Positions 1 through 7,990 of a stretch of DNA of 64,000 nt are shown one piece after another. A program made the translations under genes and the position numbers. Under the pieces are notes generated by a model that saw only the letters and a program-made list of their open reading frames with translations, was not told the origin of the DNA and did no database searches. Each line of letters begins with the position of its first letter. Positions within the stretch are counted from its first letter, which is position 1. The DNA is taken from contig NC_015635.1 in the NCBI RefSeq assembly GCF_000270245.1, forward strand, positions 2,604,001 to 2,668,000, written 5' to 3'. The DNA comes from Microlunatus phosphovorus NM-1 (GTDB lineage Bacteria > Actinomycetota > Actinomycetes > Propionibacteriales > Propionibacteriaceae).

Positions 1-412
1 TGGCGACCGTGGACGGCGGGACGGCCTCGGATCCCGCCGGTTGACTGGCGACCACGCTGAGGTCGAACCCGTCGCTGGAGACGGTCAGCACGCCGAAACC
101 TTCGGGTGGCCACGGTTCGCCGGCTGGTATCCGCGGCAGTCCACGGCGCAGCGGCACTCGCCGCTCCTCCCTCGTCACCACGGGTGCTGCATTTGCGACT
201 GTCGATGCCGACGATTGAGCCACCGAGGAGACCACCTCGACGCTCGCGGTCGTTTCCGCAGGGTCGAGGTCTCCCGCCGGGGCGGCGGCCAGTCCGGCCG
301 TCTCGGCCAGATAGTCCGGCCGATCCTCCACCTCGACGACGCCCGCCGGCGGCCAGGGCTCACCGCCCGGAACGCGCGGGAGCCCCTGGCGAAGAGGACG
401 CAGGACGGTCAC
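1..412 (-). CDS. N-terminal part of unknown protein downstream of etfA (window edge)
   Basis: The reading frame is open from a GTG at 410-412 to the window edge, so only about 137 residues are visible. A GAGAGG ribosome-binding site lies 8 bases before the GTG, and EtfA ends 44 bases upstream. The visible part is low complexity, rich in Ala, Val, Pro and Glu, and carries two copies of one motif: QGLPRVPGGEPWPP near residues 9-22 and RGLPRIPAGEPWPPEG near residues 90-105. I do not recognise the family. In the Pseudomonas dimethylglycine operon dgcAB is linked with etf genes, and DgcB is an Fe-S oxidoreductase passing ETF electrons onward. By position this could be an analogous electron acceptor for ETF, but no catalytic domain is in view, so that is inference only. 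Confidence 0.6.
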   Translation of the reverse strand, partial: MTVLRPLRQGLPRVPGGEPWPPAGVVEVEDRPDYLAETAGLAAAPAGDLDPAETTASVEVVSSVAQSSASTVANAAPVVTREERRVPLRRGLPRIPAGEPWPPEGFGVLTVSSDGFDLSVVASQPAGSEAVPPSTVA

Positions 413-456
413 GGGCGGAGCCTCTCGGGAGTGCGACCATCGAACACGGTCACGGG

Positions 457-1437
457 TCAGCTCTTACGCGCTTCGAGGGCGGCGATCAGCTGGGGAACCA
501 CCGTGAACACATCGCCGACCACGCCGAAGTCGGCGACGCCGAAGATCGCGGCGTTCTCGTCGGTGTTGATGGCGACCACGGTCTTGGCCGTCTGCATGCC
601 GACCCGGTGCTGGATCGCCCCGGAGATCCCCAGTGCGACATAGAGGTCCGGCGAAACGGAGACACCGGTCTGGCCGACCTGATGGGACTGCGGGATGTAG
701 CCGGCGTCCACGGCAGCACGCGAGGCGCCGATCGCGGCGCCGAGCGCATCGGCAAGCTGCTCGACCAGGGCGAACTTCTCGGCCGAGCCCAGGCCACGGC
801 CTCCGGAGACAACACGGCGGGCACTGCGCAGGTCGGGGCGCGAGGAACCCGACTCGGCGACCGGCTCCACCGACTCGACGACCGGCTCCGGCTTGCCGGA
901 GACCGCATAGTCGAGCCGTTGCGCCACCATCGGAGCCGCCTCGGCGCGGGCGGTGACCGCACCCGGCCGTACGGTGATCACCGGCGCTCCGAAGGTTGCC
1001 GTCGAGGTGACGTCGTAGTCGCCGCCGTACACCGAATGGTGGGCGACGACTCCCTCGGAGTCACGGGAGACTCCCACGGCGTTCGCGGCAAGTGCCGAAC
1101 GCGTACGCGCCGCGTAGCGGGCCGCGAGGTCGCGGCCGTCGACCGTGTGCGGAATCAGGATCGCCTCCGGATTCACCCGAAGTGCCGCCGCGGCAAGCGC
1201 ATCGACGGTGGCGACCGTACCGTATCCGTCCGGGATCTCGGCAAGCAGCACCCGAGCAGCGCCGAGGTCGGCGGCGGCCGCGGCGGCGGAGTCCGCGTCG
1301 CCGCCCTTGACGGCGATCAAGGCGACCGGTGTCCCGATCTGCGATGCTGCGCCCAGCAACTCACGGGCCGAGCCGTCGAGTGTGCCGGAAACCGACGTCA
1401 GGGCAACCAGGATGGCGGACTGGGAAGAAGTGGTCAT
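457..1437 (-). CDS. etfA: Electron transfer flavoprotein alpha subunit
   Basis: This is the FAD-binding large subunit of ETF, 326 residues, which takes electrons from flavin dehydrogenases in the cytoplasm. The C-terminal FAD domain is clear: SGGRGLGS near 212, then [17 protein letters not shown], the HQVGQTG loop, and the [14 protein letters not shown] segment that contacts flavin. The N-terminal half is the divergent domain I. It follows etfB with a 61-base gap, and both lie downstream of the demethylase-like flavoenzyme at 2319, so ETF probably serves that enzyme. Length and motifs match ordinary ETF rather than the bifurcating FixB type, though the latter cannot be strictly excluded by eye. 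Confidence 0.95.
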   Translation of the reverse strand: MTTSSQSAILVALTSVSGTLDGSARELLGAASQIGTPVALIAVKGGDADSAAAAAADLGAARVLLAEIPDGYGTVATVDALAAAALRVNPEAILIPHTVDGRDLAARYAARTRSALAANAVGVSRDSEGVVAHHSVYGGDYDVTSTATFGAPVITVRPGAVTARAEAAPMVAQRLDYAVSGKPEPVVESVEPVAESGSSRPDLRSARRVVSGGRGLGSAEKFALVEQLADALGAAIGASRAAVDAGYIPQSHQVGQTGVSVSPDLYVALGISGAIQHRVGMQTAKTVVAINTDENAAIFGVADFGVVGDVFTVVPQLIAALEARKS

Positions 1438-1498
1438 CTGTAGTTTCTCGTCTCAGACATTCGTCTCGTACGGCATCGTCTCGGGCTGGATCATCTCG

Positions 1499-2275
1499 TC
1501 AGGCCAGGTGGTTGTCGACAAGGAAGGCGGCAAGCTGCTCGCCGGCGTCGCCGGAGTCCACGATCAGGACTCCGGCCTGCTTGGGCGGCTTCTCGGCGAT
1601 CGACAGCATGATCGACCGCGCGGTGTCCTCGCGATCGGCCTCGACCGAGAGCTCGGTGAGGTCGAGTTGCTCGATCTTCTTCTTCTTCGCGGCCATGATG
1701 CCCTTGAAGTTCGGGAAGCGGGCTTCCGGCAACGCCTCGGTGATGGAGATGACCGCGGGGAAGGCGGCGCGCAGCTGCTGGACCTGCCCATCGGTGATGC
1801 GCGTGCCGGCCACCGCCTCACCGGAGATGTCGACCGCGCTGAGACCGCTGAGCAGGGCGGCATCCAACAACTCCGCCAAGGCGGCCGGCACCATGCCTGA
1901 CGTACCGTCGGTGGCGGTGCTGCCGGCGATCACCAGATCGAACCCGTCCTGCCGGATCGCTGCCGCGAGCGCCTCGGCCGTGAGGCCGATGTCGGCGCCG
2001 AGGAGGGCGTCGTCAGCGATGTGCGCGACGCGGTGGGCACCCATGGCGAATGCCTTGCGTGCCGAGGTGGCCGCACTCTCCGGCCCGAGGCACAGGGCGA
2101 GGATCTCCACGTCGTCGTTGACCTCGGCATGGCTGAGTGCGACCTCCAGCGCGCGCTCGCTGCTCTCGTCGAGGATGGCGTCACTGGCCGCCCGGTCCGC
2201 AAGCCCGGTCTCCAGGTCCAGCACCCGCTTGTTGTAGGTGTCGGGGACCTCTTTGATCAGTACGACGATCTTCAT
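1499..2275 (-). CDS. etfB: Electron transfer flavoprotein beta subunit
   Basis: Small subunit of ETF, 258 residues, pairing with EtfA. The N-terminus MKIVVLIKEVPDT is typical. The ETF-beta signature is present near residue 180 (ALPEARFPNFKGIMAAKKK), including the leucine/alanine recognition segment that docks on partner dehydrogenases. An AMP/nucleotide loop with GSTATDGTSGMVP lies near 118. It sits 43 bases downstream of the flavin oxidoreductase gene and is probably on the same transcript. The order dehydrogenase-etfB-etfA is that of a dedicated catabolic ETF rather than the general beta-oxidation pair. Confidence 0.95.
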   Translation of the reverse strand: MKIVVLIKEVPDTYNKRVLDLETGLADRAASDAILDESSERALEVALSHAEVNDDVEILALCLGPESAATSARKAFAMGAHRVAHIADDALLGADIGLTAEALAAAIRQDGFDLVIAGSTATDGTSGMVPAALAELLDAALLSGLSAVDISGEAVAGTRITDGQVQQLRAAFPAVISITEALPEARFPNFKGIMAAKKKKIEQLDLTELSVEADREDTARSIMLSIAEKPPKQAGVLIVDSGDAGEQLAAFLVDNHLA

Positions 2276-2318
2276 CTGGCCTTGTTCCTAGGAGTCCGAT
2301 TCTTCTGATAGCTGGGCG

Positions 2319-4349
2319 CTAGAGCCCCATGCCGATGCGCAGGGCGTCGAGCAGTGCAGCATGCACGTTACGCGACGACACCGCATCACCGATGCGATAC
2401 AGCAGGAAGCCGTCGCCGTCGACCGGCGGCTGCAGCTCGCCGGCCACCAGTGCGGTCCGGTCGAGATCGCCGCCGTTGCGCGAGGCATCCTTGAGGGCGA
2501 AATAGAGCTCATCGTTCGGGTTGGTCCCGTGGTCGATGACCAGCGCGTCGGCGCGCAGCTCGGTCTCCCGGTCGGAGTATTCGTTCCGCAGGGTGGCGAC
2601 GACCGTACGTCCCTCGCCTCGCGTGGTCTTGATCAGGCGCTCGTTCAGCACGGTCTGGACGCCGTAGGTCGAGAAGGTCTTCAGATACTCGGGGGAGTTC
2701 ATCCCACCGACGTCGACGCCGATCGCACGTTCCGGGGTCACGTAGATGACCTCTTGGCCGTTCGTGGCGAGCCGCTCGACCGCATCCAACGCCGGATAGA
2801 AACCGTGATCGTCGAAGACGATGACCCGCTTCTTGCTCTTCAGGCTGTCCTGCATGACGTCCCAGACATCGTTCACCTCGGCCCGGACATCGCCGTAGTC
2901 GGTGTCGGGGATGCCGCCGGTCGCGATGATCACCACATCGGGGTTCTCCGCGAGGATGTCCTCCGGCTCGGCCAGCACGTCGAAACGGAAGTCGACGCCG
3001 TGCTTGACCGCCTGCTGATAGCGCCAGTCGACGATGCCGATCAGGTCCCGACGGTGCTTCGAGCGAGCCGCGATCCGCACCTGTCCGCCGTACGTCGAGT
3101 CGGCCTCCAGCACGGTGACCTGATGTCCCCGGACGGCGCACACTCGGGCGGCCTCGAGCCCGGCGGGACCGGCGCCGACGACGACCACCCGCTTGCCGGG
3201 CTGCGGCGAGGCGGGTTCGAGTTGCGGCAGCGTCTGCTCCCGGCCGGTGGCGGGGTTGTGGATGCAGGTCGCCGAACCGGACACGTAGATGGCGTCCAGG
3301 CACGCGTTCGCGCCGACGCAGGGCCGGATGTCGTCGTCGCGCTTCTCGGCGATCTTGCGCACCAGATACGGGTCGGCGATGTGCGCGCGGGTCATGCCGA
3401 CCAGGTCGACGCAGCCGTCCTCGATCGCGAATCGAGCGGTGGCGGCATCGGTGATCCGGGTGGCGTGCAGCAGGGGCACGGAGAGTTGCGCACGTACCCG
3501 GCGACAGATCTCGAGGTTGGGCGCGGACGGTGTGCCCATCCCGGGGATGTTGCGCGACAACTCGGCATCGCTCGAGGTCGAGCCGACCACGAGATTGATG
3601 AAGTCGATGCCGTGATCGACATAGCGCTTGGCGATCTCGGTGGCGAGGTCCTCCCGCATGCCGCCGTCGGCGTCATCGGTGAAGACCATCTTGACTCCGA
3701 CGACGAAGTCGTCGCCGACGGCCGCCCGGATGCCATCGATCACCTTCAGCGAGAACCGCAGCCGGTTGTCCAGGTCACCGTTGTAGTCGTCGTCGCGGAA
3801 GTTCATCCGATCGAGCAGGAAGGCATCGAGCAGGTGACCGCCATGGATCAACTCGATGGCGTCGAGACCCGACGCCTTGACCCGCTGAGCGGCTGCCGCG
3901 TAGTCGGCGACCACCCGATCGATGTCGAACTCCTCCATCGCCTTGGTGAAAGACCGGTGCGCCGGCTCGCGCAGCCGACTCGGGGCGATGATGGGCAGCC
4001 AGTCACCCAAGATGTTGGACGCGCGCCAGCCCAGATGGGTCAGCTGGATGACGACCTTGGCGTCCTCGGAGTGCATGGCGTCGCCGAAATTGCGCAACCA
4101 GCCGACGATCTCGTCCCGAGTGACGTCCATGTTGCCGAAGACGGCAGGGGAGTCTTTGGAGACGACCGCGGAGCCGCCGATCCCGATCAGGCCGACGCCG
4201 CCCCGCGCCCGCTCGAGGTGATAAGCCAGATAGCGGTCCTTCGGCATGCCGTCCTCGGTGTAGGCCGGCTCGTGCGGTGTGAAGACGATGCGGTTGCGCA
4301 GGGTCAGATTGCCGAGGGTGAAGGGCTGCAGGAGCGGATCGTCGGTCAT
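2319..4349 (-). CDS. FMN/Fe-S/NAD-domain demethylating oxidoreductase (TMADH/DgcA/StcD-like)
   Basis: A 676-residue protein of the trimethylamine dehydrogenase / 2,4-dienoyl-CoA reductase family. Residues 1-335 form the Old-Yellow-Enzyme TIM barrel that binds FMN. The Fe-S region has Cys344, Cys350 and Cys362, but the position usually holding the second cysteine is Ala347. From about residue 385 a Rossmann domain begins (VVVVGAGPAGLEAAR). Family members with dedicated ETF genes demethylate N-methyl amines: DgcA acts on dimethylglycine and StcD on N-methylproline. With the hydroxyproline operon nearby, an N-methyl(hydroxy)proline demethylase is the most attractive reading. It heads the operon with etfB and etfA. 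The substrate is inferred, not shown. Confidence 0.8.
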   Translation of the reverse strand: MTDDPLLQPFTLGNLTLRNRIVFTPHEPAYTEDGMPKDRYLAYHLERARGGVGLIGIGGSAVVSKDSPAVFGNMDVTRDEIVGWLRNFGDAMHSEDAKVVIQLTHLGWRASNILGDWLPIIAPSRLREPAHRSFTKAMEEFDIDRVVADYAAAAQRVKASGLDAIELIHGGHLLDAFLLDRMNFRDDDYNGDLDNRLRFSLKVIDGIRAAVGDDFVVGVKMVFTDDADGGMREDLATEIAKRYVDHGIDFINLVVGSTSSDAELSRNIPGMGTPSAPNLEICRRVRAQLSVPLLHATRITDAATARFAIEDGCVDLVGMTRAHIADPYLVRKIAEKRDDDIRPCVGANACLDAIYVSGSATCIHNPATGREQTLPQLEPASPQPGKRVVVVGAGPAGLEAARVCAVRGHQVTVLEADSTYGGQVRIAARSKHRRDLIGIVDWRYQQAVKHGVDFRFDVLAEPEDILAENPDVVIIATGGIPDTDYGDVRAEVNDVWDVMQDSLKSKKRVIVFDDHGFYPALDAVERLATNGQEVIYVTPERAIGVDVGGMNSPEYLKTFSTYGVQTVLNERLIKTTRGEGRTVVATLRNEYSDRETELRADALVIDHGTNPNDELYFALKDASRNGGDLDRTALVAGELQPPVDGDGFLLYRIGDAVSSRNVHAALLDALRIGMGL

Positions 4350-4441
4350 GTGCTTCCACGCTTTCAGAGGGGGTTCTGTGGTGGCGTCGGCGGGCGGGAC
4401 CGAGGCGGAGCTCGCCCTGTCGAGCTAGCGGTCGGCGGCCG

Positions 4442-4502
4442 GTAATCGGTAGTCGATTACTGGTCGTAGGAGAGTTTTACGGCCTGGCGTTCGCAAAGTC
4501 AA
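4442..4502 (-). promoter_or_regulatory. Promoter and palindromic operator for the demethylase-etfBA operon
   Basis: Reading the minus strand, a -35 TTGACT (4497-4502) and a -10 TAAAAC (4474-4479) are separated by 17 bases. About 15 bases past the -10 lies a perfect dyad, GTAATCG and CGATTAC with a 5-base spacer (4442-4460). It would cover roughly +7 to +25 of the transcript, a good place for a repressor. The GntR regulator encoded immediately upstream at 4536 is the obvious candidate to bind it, but this is inference. Confidence 0.6.
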
Positions 4503-4535
4503 TAGGGCCTCGGCATCGTGTCCTCCCTGGGGCCT

Positions 4536-5273
4536 TCATCGAGGTGCCGGTGCCGAATCATCCGGTTCGGCCCGACCGACAATCCGCTTGTACCAGTACA
4601 GATTTCGAGTCACCGCACGCTGAGCGTCATCTGTGCGACCCGCGCGCAACAACTCGACGATGTCGATGAGGTCTTGTGCGGTCTGCCGGTCTGCGGCAAA
4701 CGGTGGCCGTCCGAGACCGACGATGCGGGACTGGTCGCGCAGCCGCAAGCTGATGTCGGCGGCACGCTGGCCGAGACCGTACTCGAGCAACAGGCGATGG
4801 AAGTCTCGATCCAGCCGGAAGAACTCCTCGTAAGCGACGGCCTCGATCGCCACGATCCCGGCGTCGGCGAGGTGCTGCAACTCGGCCAACTGCGCATCGA
4901 TCCCATCGTCTGGTTTGCCCCCGGCATGGCTGGCTCGGGCACGAGCGCAGAGCTCAGCGGCGGCAGCGGTGCTCAAGATGATCCGGATGCGGATGATCTC
5001 TTCCAGGTCGTCGGCGCTGATCGGACGGAGCCGGAAGCCCCGGTTGGGGATCGCCTCGACCGTCCCCTCCGACACCAGCGACATCATCGCCTCGCGGACC
5101 GGGCTCAGCGACATCCCCAGTTCCTTGGCCAGCCCCGCCGCCGAATAGGTACGCCCCTCGTCGAGCTGTCCGGTGGTGATCGCCAGCCGGATCTCCTCCA
5201 GCGCCAGTTCGCGCAGGGACGGCCGGGCGACCAGCTGTCTGGCTCGCAAGCCTTGGCGCACCGATTCCGTCAC
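4536..5273 (-). CDS. GntR-family (FCD) transcriptional regulator
   Basis: A 245-residue regulator with an N-terminal winged helix (about 20-85: SLRELALEEIRLAITTG, then YSAAGLAKELG, SPVREAMMSL and IPNRGFRL) and a C-terminal FCD ligand-binding helical domain. I start it at the GTG at 5273, because the longer open frame upstream lacks family sequence. It is a clear paralog of the regulator at 14539: both share the YSA-x2-LA, PVREAM and IPN-x-GFR signatures. FCD regulators usually sense small carboxylates or amino-acid-like ligands and repress neighbouring catabolic genes. Position suggests control of the demethylase-ETF operon. Its own upstream region carries a dyad at 5286-5300. Confidence 0.9.
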   Translation of the reverse strand: MTESVRQGLRARQLVARPSLRELALEEIRLAITTGQLDEGRTYSAAGLAKELGMSLSPVREAMMSLVSEGTVEAIPNRGFRLRPISADDLEEIIRIRIILSTAAAAELCARARASHAGGKPDDGIDAQLAELQHLADAGIVAIEAVAYEEFFRLDRDFHRLLLEYGLGQRAADISLRLRDQSRIVGLGRPPFAADRQTAQDLIDIVELLRAGRTDDAQRAVTRNLYWYKRIVGRAEPDDSAPAPR

Positions 5274-5285
5274 GCTGCGGAGTCT

Positions 5286-5300
5286 AGACAGAAGGTGTCT
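5286..5300. promoter_or_regulatory. Dyad just upstream of the GntR gene
   Basis: A perfect inverted repeat AGACA-N5-TGTCT lies 13 bases before the GTG start at 5273, between the divergent-looking LysR stop and the GntR start. Its position over the likely promoter or leader fits autoregulation by the GntR protein. It differs from the dyad in front of the demethylase operon, so two different regulators or loose specificity would be needed. Confidence 0.4.
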
Positions 5301-5323
5301 GGTCGGGCCCAGTGCCTCGGGAG

Positions 5324-6232
5324 CTATTCGTGTTCTTGATGCAGCATCCTCATGTGCTGGTTGACCAGCTCGATCATGGCCTCGGTGGCGGGGGAGAGGC
5401 TGTTGGGGTCGCGGGTGATCACCGCGAAGGTCTCGATCAGCGGTGGGTCGAGGCTGGCCCAGGTCAGGTGCTTGGTGTAGCCGAGGGCCTCCGCGACCGG
5501 CACTGACGCGATCGCGCCGGCGAGTCCGCTGGCTGCTACCGAGAGCGCGGCGGCGCCGGTCTCCACCTCGATGTCCGGAACCAGTGGAAAGCCCTGTCGC
5601 TGCGCTCGGATGCTGAGCTGCTGGCGGGTCGGGTCGGTGTCGGCGTAGCCGGCATCGGGCAGCACCAGCGGCCTGGCGGCGAGATCGGCGATCGACACCG
5701 GCCGCGCCGTGGCCTCTGGATCGAGGTGGAAGTAGGCGGCTTCGCAGGACCACAGCACGTCGCCGATGGTGACGCCGCGGGCGTCGATGGGCAGCGCCAC
5801 CAAGCCCGCCTCGAGTTGCCCGGAGCGAACGGCGTCGGCGATCTGGGCGGAGTTGGCGCCGATCATCCGGACCGCGATCTTGGGATAGCGCGCGCGGAAC
5901 GCAGGAATCAGGCCTGACAACACGTACGGAGCACTGTTGAACACGCCGAAGGCGACCGTGCCGCTCTCCCGGTCACGAATCCCGGACACCGACTCCATCG
6001 CCTGGGTGTACTCGTCATGCACTCGCCGGGCATGGGGCAGGAACTGGCGGCCGGCTTCGGTCAGCGTAAGGCCCTGCCGTGCCCGGGTGAACAGAGCGAC
6101 CCCCAGATGCTGTTCCAGCTTGCGGATCTGCTCCGACATGCTCGGCTGCGCCACGCCGAGCTCGCCGGCGGCGTGTGACAGCGATCCAGCTGCCTCTGCG
6201 GCCAGGAAGTAGTTGATCTGCACGATCGTCAT
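5324..6232 (-). CDS. LysR-type transcriptional regulator
   Basis: A 302-residue LTTR. The winged HTH lies at about 1-60 (INYFLAAEAAGSLSHAAGELGVAQPSMSEQIRKLE is characteristic in full, with the recognition helix around residues 28-40), followed by the periplasmic-binding-protein-like effector domain to the C-terminus. The ATG at 6232 was chosen because the HTH begins at residue 5; the frame is open for 32 more codons without family sequence. It is divergent from the SDR-SDR-monooxygenase operon at 6447, with two matching dyads in the 214-base gap, the classical LTTR layout. The inducer is unknown. Confidence 0.93.
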   Translation of the reverse strand: MTIVQINYFLAAEAAGSLSHAAGELGVAQPSMSEQIRKLEQHLGVALFTRARQGLTLTEAGRQFLPHARRVHDEYTQAMESVSGIRDRESGTVAFGVFNSAPYVLSGLIPAFRARYPKIAVRMIGANSAQIADAVRSGQLEAGLVALPIDARGVTIGDVLWSCEAAYFHLDPEATARPVSIADLAARPLVLPDAGYADTDPTRQQLSIRAQRQGFPLVPDIEVETGAAALSVAASGLAGAIASVPVAEALGYTKHLTWASLDPPLIETFAVITRDPNSLSPATEAMIELVNQHMRMLHQEHE

Positions 6233-6325
6233 CGGTTTCCTGCATCTCGAGTTCGGCACGGTGTCTGGTGTGGGGTCTGGTCCGAGGGGTCTGGTGCGTG
6301 GTGACCCGTCAGTTCCTGCCGTGAG

Positions 6326-6346
6326 CATATAGGCAACGCCTATATG
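6326..6346. promoter_or_regulatory. LysR box 1 (perfect dyad)
   Basis: A perfect inverted repeat with 9-base arms (CATATAGGC and its complement) around a 3-base centre. It contains TAGG-N5-CCTA and a T-N11-A core, as expected for an LTTR recognition site. It lies between the LysR gene and the SDR operon, about 100 bases before the ATG at 6447. Confidence 0.65.
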
Positions 6347-6386
6347 ACTACCGGCAAGATCGTCGAACGTGGGCTCTGGACTTCTA

Positions 6387-6403
6387 TCTAGGAGTTACCT
6401 ATA
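6387..6403. promoter_or_regulatory. LysR box 2 (imperfect dyad)
   Basis: A second TAGG-N5-CCTA site, imperfect outside the core, centred 59 bases from box 1 and nearer the regulated operon. LTTRs commonly use a strong recognition site and a weaker activation site next to the -35 element. The sharing of the same half-site in both makes this assignment credible. Confidence 0.5.
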
Positions 6404-6446
6404 GTTTCTCATTATCTCAAGGTAATCGCCTGTTGATGGAGGTTTC

Positions 6447-7184
6447 ATGTCGATACAGTCGGCAGAGGTGGCGCTGGTCACCGGGGGAGCGCGCGGCCAA
6501 GGGGCCGCACACGCCGAGGCATTGGCGAGCGCCGGCTACCACGTCGTCATCGCCGACGTCCGCGATGAGGATGGCGCCCAGACCGCCGAGCAGTTGCAGG
6601 CGCTCGGGCTGCCGGTGCGGTACGTCCATCTCGACGTGACCAGCGAGTCCGACTGGCTGCAGACCGTCGCCGACATCGAGGCCGCGGACGGCCGCCTCAG
6701 CGTGCTGGTCAACAATGCCGGCATCATCCGCGTCACCCGACTGCTGGAGCTCGACCTCAAGGAGTGGGAGCTGCTGCAGACCGTCAATGCGACCTCGGTG
6801 CTGCTCGGCATCAAGGCCGCCGCACCCGCACTGGCGCGGGGCGGTGGTGGCTCGATCATCAACATCTCCTCCACCGCCGCCCACCGTGGCGCCGAGGGCT
6901 ACGGCGCCTACTCCGCGTCGAAGGCGGCGATCCTGGCGCTGACCCGGGCCGCCGCTCTCGAGCTGGCTGCGGATGGCATCAGAGTGAACTCGGTCAGCCC
7001 GGGCGGCGTCGACACGCCGATGAATCTCGATGAGCCACCGGGTGGCACCTCCTCCGGTGCACCGCTCGGTCGCCGGGCCCGCGCTGATGAGATCTCCCCG
7101 CTGGTCGTGTTCCTGGCCGGTGACGGCGCGTCCTATGTCACTGGCGCGGACTATCTGGTCGACGGCGGGGTGACGGTGCGATGA
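6447..7184 (+). CDS. SDR-family NAD(P)-dependent oxidoreductase
   Basis: A classical short-chain dehydrogenase of 245 residues. The nucleotide-binding motif TGGARGQG is near 12-19, NNAG near 89-92, the catalytic Ser in the ISST segment near 137, and the YSASK Tyr-Lys pair near 152-156. GGARGQGA is typical of bacterial NAD-dependent alcohol/steroid-type SDRs. A GGAGG ribosome-binding site lies 7 bases before the ATG. First gene of an operon with a second SDR (4-base overlap) and an FMO-like enzyme, probably activated by the divergent LysR. The substrate cannot be read from sequence. Confidence 0.92.
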   Translation: MSIQSAEVALVTGGARGQGAAHAEALASAGYHVVIADVRDEDGAQTAEQLQALGLPVRYVHLDVTSESDWLQTVADIEAADGRLSVLVNNAGIIRVTRLLELDLKEWELLQTVNATSVLLGIKAAAPALARGGGGSIINISSTAAHRGAEGYGAYSASKAAILALTRAAALELAADGIRVNSVSPGGVDTPMNLDEPPGGTSSGAPLGRRARADEISPLVVFLAGDGASYVTGADYLVDGGVTVR

Positions 7185-7921
7185 GCGCGGCTGACTCCCA
7201 GACCGGTGACTCCCAGCCCGGTGTCGCCCTGGTCACCGGTGCCGGCAGCGGCATGGGCCGCAGCACCGCCGAGGCATTCCTCGCCCACGGCTGGACGGTG
7301 CTCGCTGTCGACGTCGCGCCGGTGGATGCCGCCGACAGCGAGGGGCGGCTGATCCCGCTGGTGGTCGATGTCCGCGACCGAGCGGCCATCGAGAGCGCGC
7401 TGGCTGAGCAGTTGCCGGCCCTGGGCGGTGCCCTGCACGCGGTGGCGAACGTGGCGGGTATCTATCCGCCCTCGACGCTGGACACATACACCACCGAGCT
7501 GTTCCACAAGGTCTTCGACGTCAACGTCCTCGGGGTGCTGAACGTGATGGCCGCCGCGGTGCCGTACATGCCGGAGGGTTCCGGCATCGTGAACTTCGCC
7601 TCCGTTGACGCCTTCGTCGTCTCTCCTGGTCAGCTGGTCTACGGCGCCTCCAAGTCAGCGGTCGTGATGATCACCAAGGCGACAGCGCTGGAGCTCGCGC
7701 CGCGCCGGATCCGGGTCAATGCCATCGCACCGGGCTGGGTGGCCACTCCGGGCAATGCCGCCACCGGGCGGATGGAAGCGGCGGCGGCAGGCATCCCGTT
7801 GGGTCGCGTGGCACAGCCATCCGAGATCGCGGACTGGGTCTGGCTGCTCACCGGCGGCGGCGCTGCGTCCTTCATGACCGGGGACACCGTCACCCTCTCC
7901 GGCGGCGACGTCATCCGCTGA
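7181..7921 (+). CDS. SDR-family oxidoreductase (second)
   Basis: 246 residues, translationally coupled to the previous gene by an ATGA overlap. Motifs: TGAGSGMG near 20-27, NVAG (instead of NNAG) near 91, Ser in NFASVDAF near 142, and YGASK near 155-159. The conserved Asn of NNAG is replaced by Val-preceded Asn-Val-Ala-Gly, a common variant. It is only distantly similar to its neighbour, so it is not a recent duplication. The pair may catalyse consecutive oxidations, or form a heteromer. Function in the pathway is unknown. Confidence 0.9.
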   Translation: MSAADSQTGDSQPGVALVTGAGSGMGRSTAEAFLAHGWTVLAVDVAPVDAADSEGRLIPLVVDVRDRAAIESALAEQLPALGGALHAVANVAGIYPPSTLDTYTTELFHKVFDVNVLGVLNVMAAAVPYMPEGSGIVNFASVDAFVVSPGQLVYGASKSAVVMITKATALELAPRRIRVNAIAPGWVATPGNAATGRMEAAAAGIPLGRVAQPSEIADWVWLLTGGGAASFMTGDTVTLSGGDVIR

Positions 7922-7990
7922 CCCCCGCATAGCTCTGCATCCATCCCCGATCAACAACACCAAGAACTACCCACGAAAGGACAGTCCTGC

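Noticed and set aside
2361-4445. A 694-codon open frame on the plus strand
   Set aside because: It is antisense to the demethylase-like flavoenzyme, has no family motif and shows typical shadow composition.
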